Source: Bacteroidota bacterium (GTDB taxonomy: Bacteria; Bacteroidota; Bacteroidia; Flavobacteriales; Flavobacteriaceae). From it: a stretch of 64,000 bases of DNA. The DNA lies in NCBI GenBank assembly GCA_024279425.1, contig JAJRRO010000032.1, positions 186,001-250,000 of the forward strand, in the 5' to 3' direction. Every line of letters starts with the position of its first letter. Within the stretch, counting starts at the first letter, position 1. Positions 60,216 to 64,000 of the stretch are shown here, piece by piece. A program made the position numbers and the translations under genes. The notes beneath the pieces were generated by a model that ran no database searches, had not been told where the DNA came from, and was given only the letters and a program-made list of their open reading frames with translations.

Positions 60216-62279
60216 TTATGGAATTTGGAACCCTACATTTATAAAATTACAATTTTCGAATTCAATTGGCAGAGCATTAGGGTTTCCATTTGAATTTTTG
60301 AGCACACCGCTGAGAAAATTCTCAAAATTAGAGTTGATGAATTTTGTTCCAGTTGTACTCATATTGGTACTAAAAGGAATAGAAGAAACATTTTTAAATA
60401 CACAATCTTGAAAAACGTTATCAGCTGAAGTAGCGGCCCACCCTATTTCCTTAGAATTAAACAATATTAAGGAATTGGCCTGGTCAACATTCATATTAAT
60501 AAAAACATTATCGTGTCCGCCTTGGTTTTCGTCCCTATCTCCACCAGGGCCAACATACCCATCATCAAAATCAATAAAGACGACAGGATATCGAGTATCT
60601 TTTATAGTAATATTATTAAATGTATTATGATGAGCACCATTATTTATTGTAATACAAGACGAGTACTGCGTATTGTACGTACTATAATTTCCATTTATTT
60701 CAATATTTTCAAAGGTATTGGAATGTACTCCACTAAAATTGACTTCGATACCTGTATTATAAGTTTTGCAATTTCTTACAATATTGTTGGTGGCCTGATC
60801 TTTCATAATGAAGCCATGACCTTGATGTGGAAGATTGTTATCTCCACTTGGATCCCTATAAAGTGTACATCCTTCAATTATGTTGTTACTGCCCCCAAAA
60901 GTAACAGCTATATAATATCCGCCCATATTAATCAAATTATCCGAATAGACTTGGGTATTTCTTACTATGCAGTTATTGGCCCCTTTGAGATTAATTGCTT
61001 CTCCGTTCGAATTCAGGCTAAAACAGTTCTCGATTAAAGAAAAATCCCCGTAGATATGAAATCCTCTCCCCCCCTGAACATTATTGTTGTTTTGTTCACC
61101 GTTATTATTTGTGATTATGTTTTTTAAGGTAACGTTTTTTCCATGAGAAATTATACCATATTGATAATCTGTGATTTGTAAATTATGAATTTCAGTAAAA
61201 CCTTCTTGAATAGTAAGTCCAACACCTGTATTAGGTGAAATACCATTAATTAAGGGCATCTTACTTGCATCCAATTGATCTTCATAATTAAATGTTGAAC
61301 TTTCATTGCTGACTAAATCTCCCGGTATATTTGTATACCCAATAAATTGAATAGGGTTGCTAGAAGTCCCCGAATTATCAGCAAACAATTCAATATTACC
61401 ATAGTTACCTGCTTTAATATATACGACATCACCGGCCTTGGCATTAGAAAATGCATGCTGAATGCTCCAAGAAGTTGCTTCTGAAAGACCATCGTTGGTA
61501 GCTTTGCCATTAACAGTGACATAATAACCAGCTACAATGGGTTGATTAGCTTCGGGTGTTGGAGCGGGTGGTACCGGTGTAGTAGGAGTTCCTTCCTGCT
61601 GGGGATTACTTTCCTCTTCAATTTCTGGAGAATCCTCGGGAGCTATGTAGGTCACAACCAATTTAGGACCTTTGTTATTTGAGTTTTCTTTAGAGGCAAA
61701 GGCGAGATCGTTACCTTGACTATGTTTTAAAACCAAGGTTGTTTTTTCTGCTTGTAACTGCGATACATTTAATGGTAATTTTTCTAAAGCACCCAGTTTA
61801 TATGATTTGTTTACACTACCAAGCTCAGTTTCAGGTTGTGGGGCATTACTAGAAGTTAAATTTTCTTCAACCCAATCACTTGAGATACCCTTGTATACAC
61901 TAATGTTACCATCACCTTCATCACTATCTATGCTTAATTGTAAAACGGCATCGGTAATCTCACCGTTCACTGGACTAAGGTCAAACATTAAATAGCTCGT
62001 TCGTAAATCTTCTTGCAATCGAACAATATGTTGATCATACCCTTGGGTATCCTGTAGATAAGCATCATTAGTTGGAGAAAAAGTAAAAGTTCTAAGAACA
62101 AACCCTTCTTCAACACTAATGTTGCCATTGCCACCTCCTCTATCTTCTAAAGATTTTTCATCTGAATCGTTTAATACGGAATCCAATAATAAATCGGAAT
62201 CTTTACTACAAGAAATATTGAAAATTAGGATAAATAAAAGTATGATCAAACGAATGATTTTAGTAGGGGAATTTTTCAT
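60216..62279 (-). CDS. Surface lipoprotein: DNRLRE-like domain and right-handed beta-helix (paralogue without PKD)
   Basis: The start is set at the ATG at 62277-62279, giving 687 residues, because this places a normal lipoprotein signal (KNSPTKIIRLIILLFILIFN, lipobox ISC then SKDSD) at the N-terminus; the frame extends 35 codons further upstream without a signal-like sequence. The DNRLRE-like domain (TSYLMFDLSPVNG) is followed by a Pro/Glu linker in place of PKD repeats and a beta-helix whose C-terminal 300 residues are nearly the same as those of the neighbouring 961-residue protein. The pair arose by duplication. The substrate is probably a polysaccharide. Confidence 0.83.
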   Translation of the reverse strand: MKNSPTKIIRLIILLFILIFNISCSKDSDLLLDSVLNDSDEKSLEDRGGGNGNISVEEGFVLRTFTFSPTNDAYLQDTQGYDQHIVRLQEDLRTSYLMFDLSPVNGEITDAVLQLSIDSDEGDGNISVYKGISSDWVEENLTSSNAPQPETELGSVNKSYKLGALEKLPLNVSQLQAEKTTLVLKHSQGNDLAFASKENSNNKGPKLVVTYIAPEDSPEIEEESNPQQEGTPTTPVPPAPTPEANQPIVAGYYVTVNGKATNDGLSEATSWSIQHAFSNAKAGDVVYIKAGNYGNIELFADNSGTSSNPIQFIGYTNIPGDLVSNESSTFNYEDQLDASKMPLINGISPNTGVGLTIQEGFTEIHNLQITDYQYGIISHGKNVTLKNIITNNNGEQNNNNVQGGRGFHIYGDFSLIENCFSLNSNGEAINLKGANNCIVRNTQVYSDNLINMGGYYIAVTFGGSNNIIEGCTLYRDPSGDNNLPHQGHGFIMKDQATNNIVRNCKTYNTGIEVNFSGVHSNTFENIEINGNYSTYNTQYSSCITINNGAHHNTFNNITIKDTRYPVVFIDFDDGYVGPGGDRDENQGGHDNVFINMNVDQANSLILFNSKEIGWAATSADNVFQDCVFKNVSSIPFSTNMSTTGTKFINSNFENFLSGVLKNSNGNPNALPIEFENCNFINVGFQIP

Positions 62280-62358
62280 AAGTAGGTTTAAACTAAAAAG
62301 TTGTACTAATAATTTGGGAATAACAATATTATCAAAAAAAAGAGTATATTCGACAAAA

Positions 62359-62407
62359 GCATTTCTATTTTCGATGAACTGCATTTCTATTTTCGACGAA
62401 CTGCATT
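62359..62407 (-). repeat. 22-base tandem repeat upstream of the second lipoprotein gene
   Basis: GCATTTCTATTTTCGATGAACT (62359-62380) is repeated at 62381-62402 with one change (GACGAACT), and both are followed by GCAT. A further related copy ATTCGATGAACCGCAC lies at 62583-62598. The units are 80-127 bases upstream of the start at 62279, a place suited to an activator or repressor site. The rest of 62408-62754 is AT-rich with no gene recognised. Confidence 0.65.
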
Positions 62408-62754
62408 TTTTTTCAAAAAAATGGACTTTTGGGGGTCATTCATTCTTTTTATTGACATAGGAACTATTCCTTCTTATATTAGTATGTTACATGAATATTT
62501 TAAAATTTGTAATGTAGGTTTTACGCAGGGCAACGCATTTTTGGATCATCTCGTCTATGTTTTTAACATAATTTAGTATGTTATTCGATGAACCGCACTT
62601 TTCTTTAAGAACTTTTGAAATGAAATAGGAGTAAATAATCAAGAATGTATAGTAGAAGAATAAACTTTCAAAAATTTGTTTTTTTATTAAATACTATTTC
62701 AAACTACGGCAATTGTAATACTTAGTCGTTCCTTACCAACTTAAGATATTGGGA

Positions 62755-64000
<1,246 letters not shown>

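Noticed and set aside
60513-61037. 174-codon open frame on the plus strand
   Set aside because: It is antisense to the beta-helix coding region, whose repeats explain the absence of stops; no recognisable protein features.
62280-62384. Upstream extension of 35 codons on the second beta-helix lipoprotein
   Set aside because: The extension would bury the lipoprotein signal 35 residues inside the protein; the internal ATG gives a normal signal peptide.

Overview
The window is AT-rich chromosomal DNA from a marine-type member of the Bacteroidota, most likely family Flavobacteriaceae. This rests on a Bacteroidota-type LptD next to RidA, an OmpA protein with a coiled-coil linker, BshA (bacillithiol synthesis), lipoproteins with acidic residues after the lipobox Cys, promoters of the TTG/TAnnTTTG type, and a TonB receptor with a carboxypeptidase-regulatory-like N-terminal domain. 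No tRNA, rRNA or CRISPR array was seen.

Layout. (1) About 1-14340 is core genome: ridA (cut by the left edge) and lptD on the minus strand, then on the plus strand an amidase, an MCE/MlaD-type lipid-transport protein, a two-gene Fe-S oxidoreductase, a conserved protein of unknown role, a secreted GH3 + serine hydrolase fusion, bshA, a small lipoprotein and an OmpA-family protein. (2) About 14350-21700 is an accessory block bounded by gene wreckage: a diverged remnant of a phosphopantetheinyl transferase 3' end, a broken acetyltransferase, a truncated IS3 element, a decayed GMC oxidoreductase, loose IS ends and a FemAB-like fragment. Inside it lies an intact five-gene set (UbiA prenyltransferase, DprE1-like, DprE2-like, GT87-like glycosyltransferase, HAD phosphatase) that looks like a polyprenyl-phosphate-pentose (decaprenyl-phospho-arabinose type) pathway.

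(3) About 21730-37740 is a small non-ribosomal peptide locus arranged divergently around 28429-28809. Minus strand: HupE/UreJ-like membrane protein, a C-A NRPS whose adenylation domain is broken across three reading frames and finishes as PCP-thioesterase, and an Sfp-type phosphopantetheinyl transferase. Plus strand: a free-standing adenylation enzyme, a free-standing carrier protein, a C-A-PCP NRPS carrying a complete PP-loop ATP-pyrophosphatase domain inside its adenylation domain, a His-rich small protein and a TonB-dependent receptor. The combination suggests production and uptake of a small, chemically modified peptide metallophore. This is the most unusual system in the window.

(4) About 37950-56830 is one long minus-strand capsule/O-antigen operon: flippase, polymerase, six or more glycosyltransferases, the complete UDP-N-acetyl-L-fucosamine set (fnlA, fnlB, fnlC), an initiating phosphoglycosyl transferase, a formyltransferase, a hexapeptide acyltransferase, a PaaK-like adenylating enzyme and a FemAB-like transferase. 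(5) About 57122-62279 holds two paralogous surface lipoproteins with beta-helix domains, which share a repeated DNA motif at similar distances upstream. (6) An IS5-type transposase runs off the right edge.
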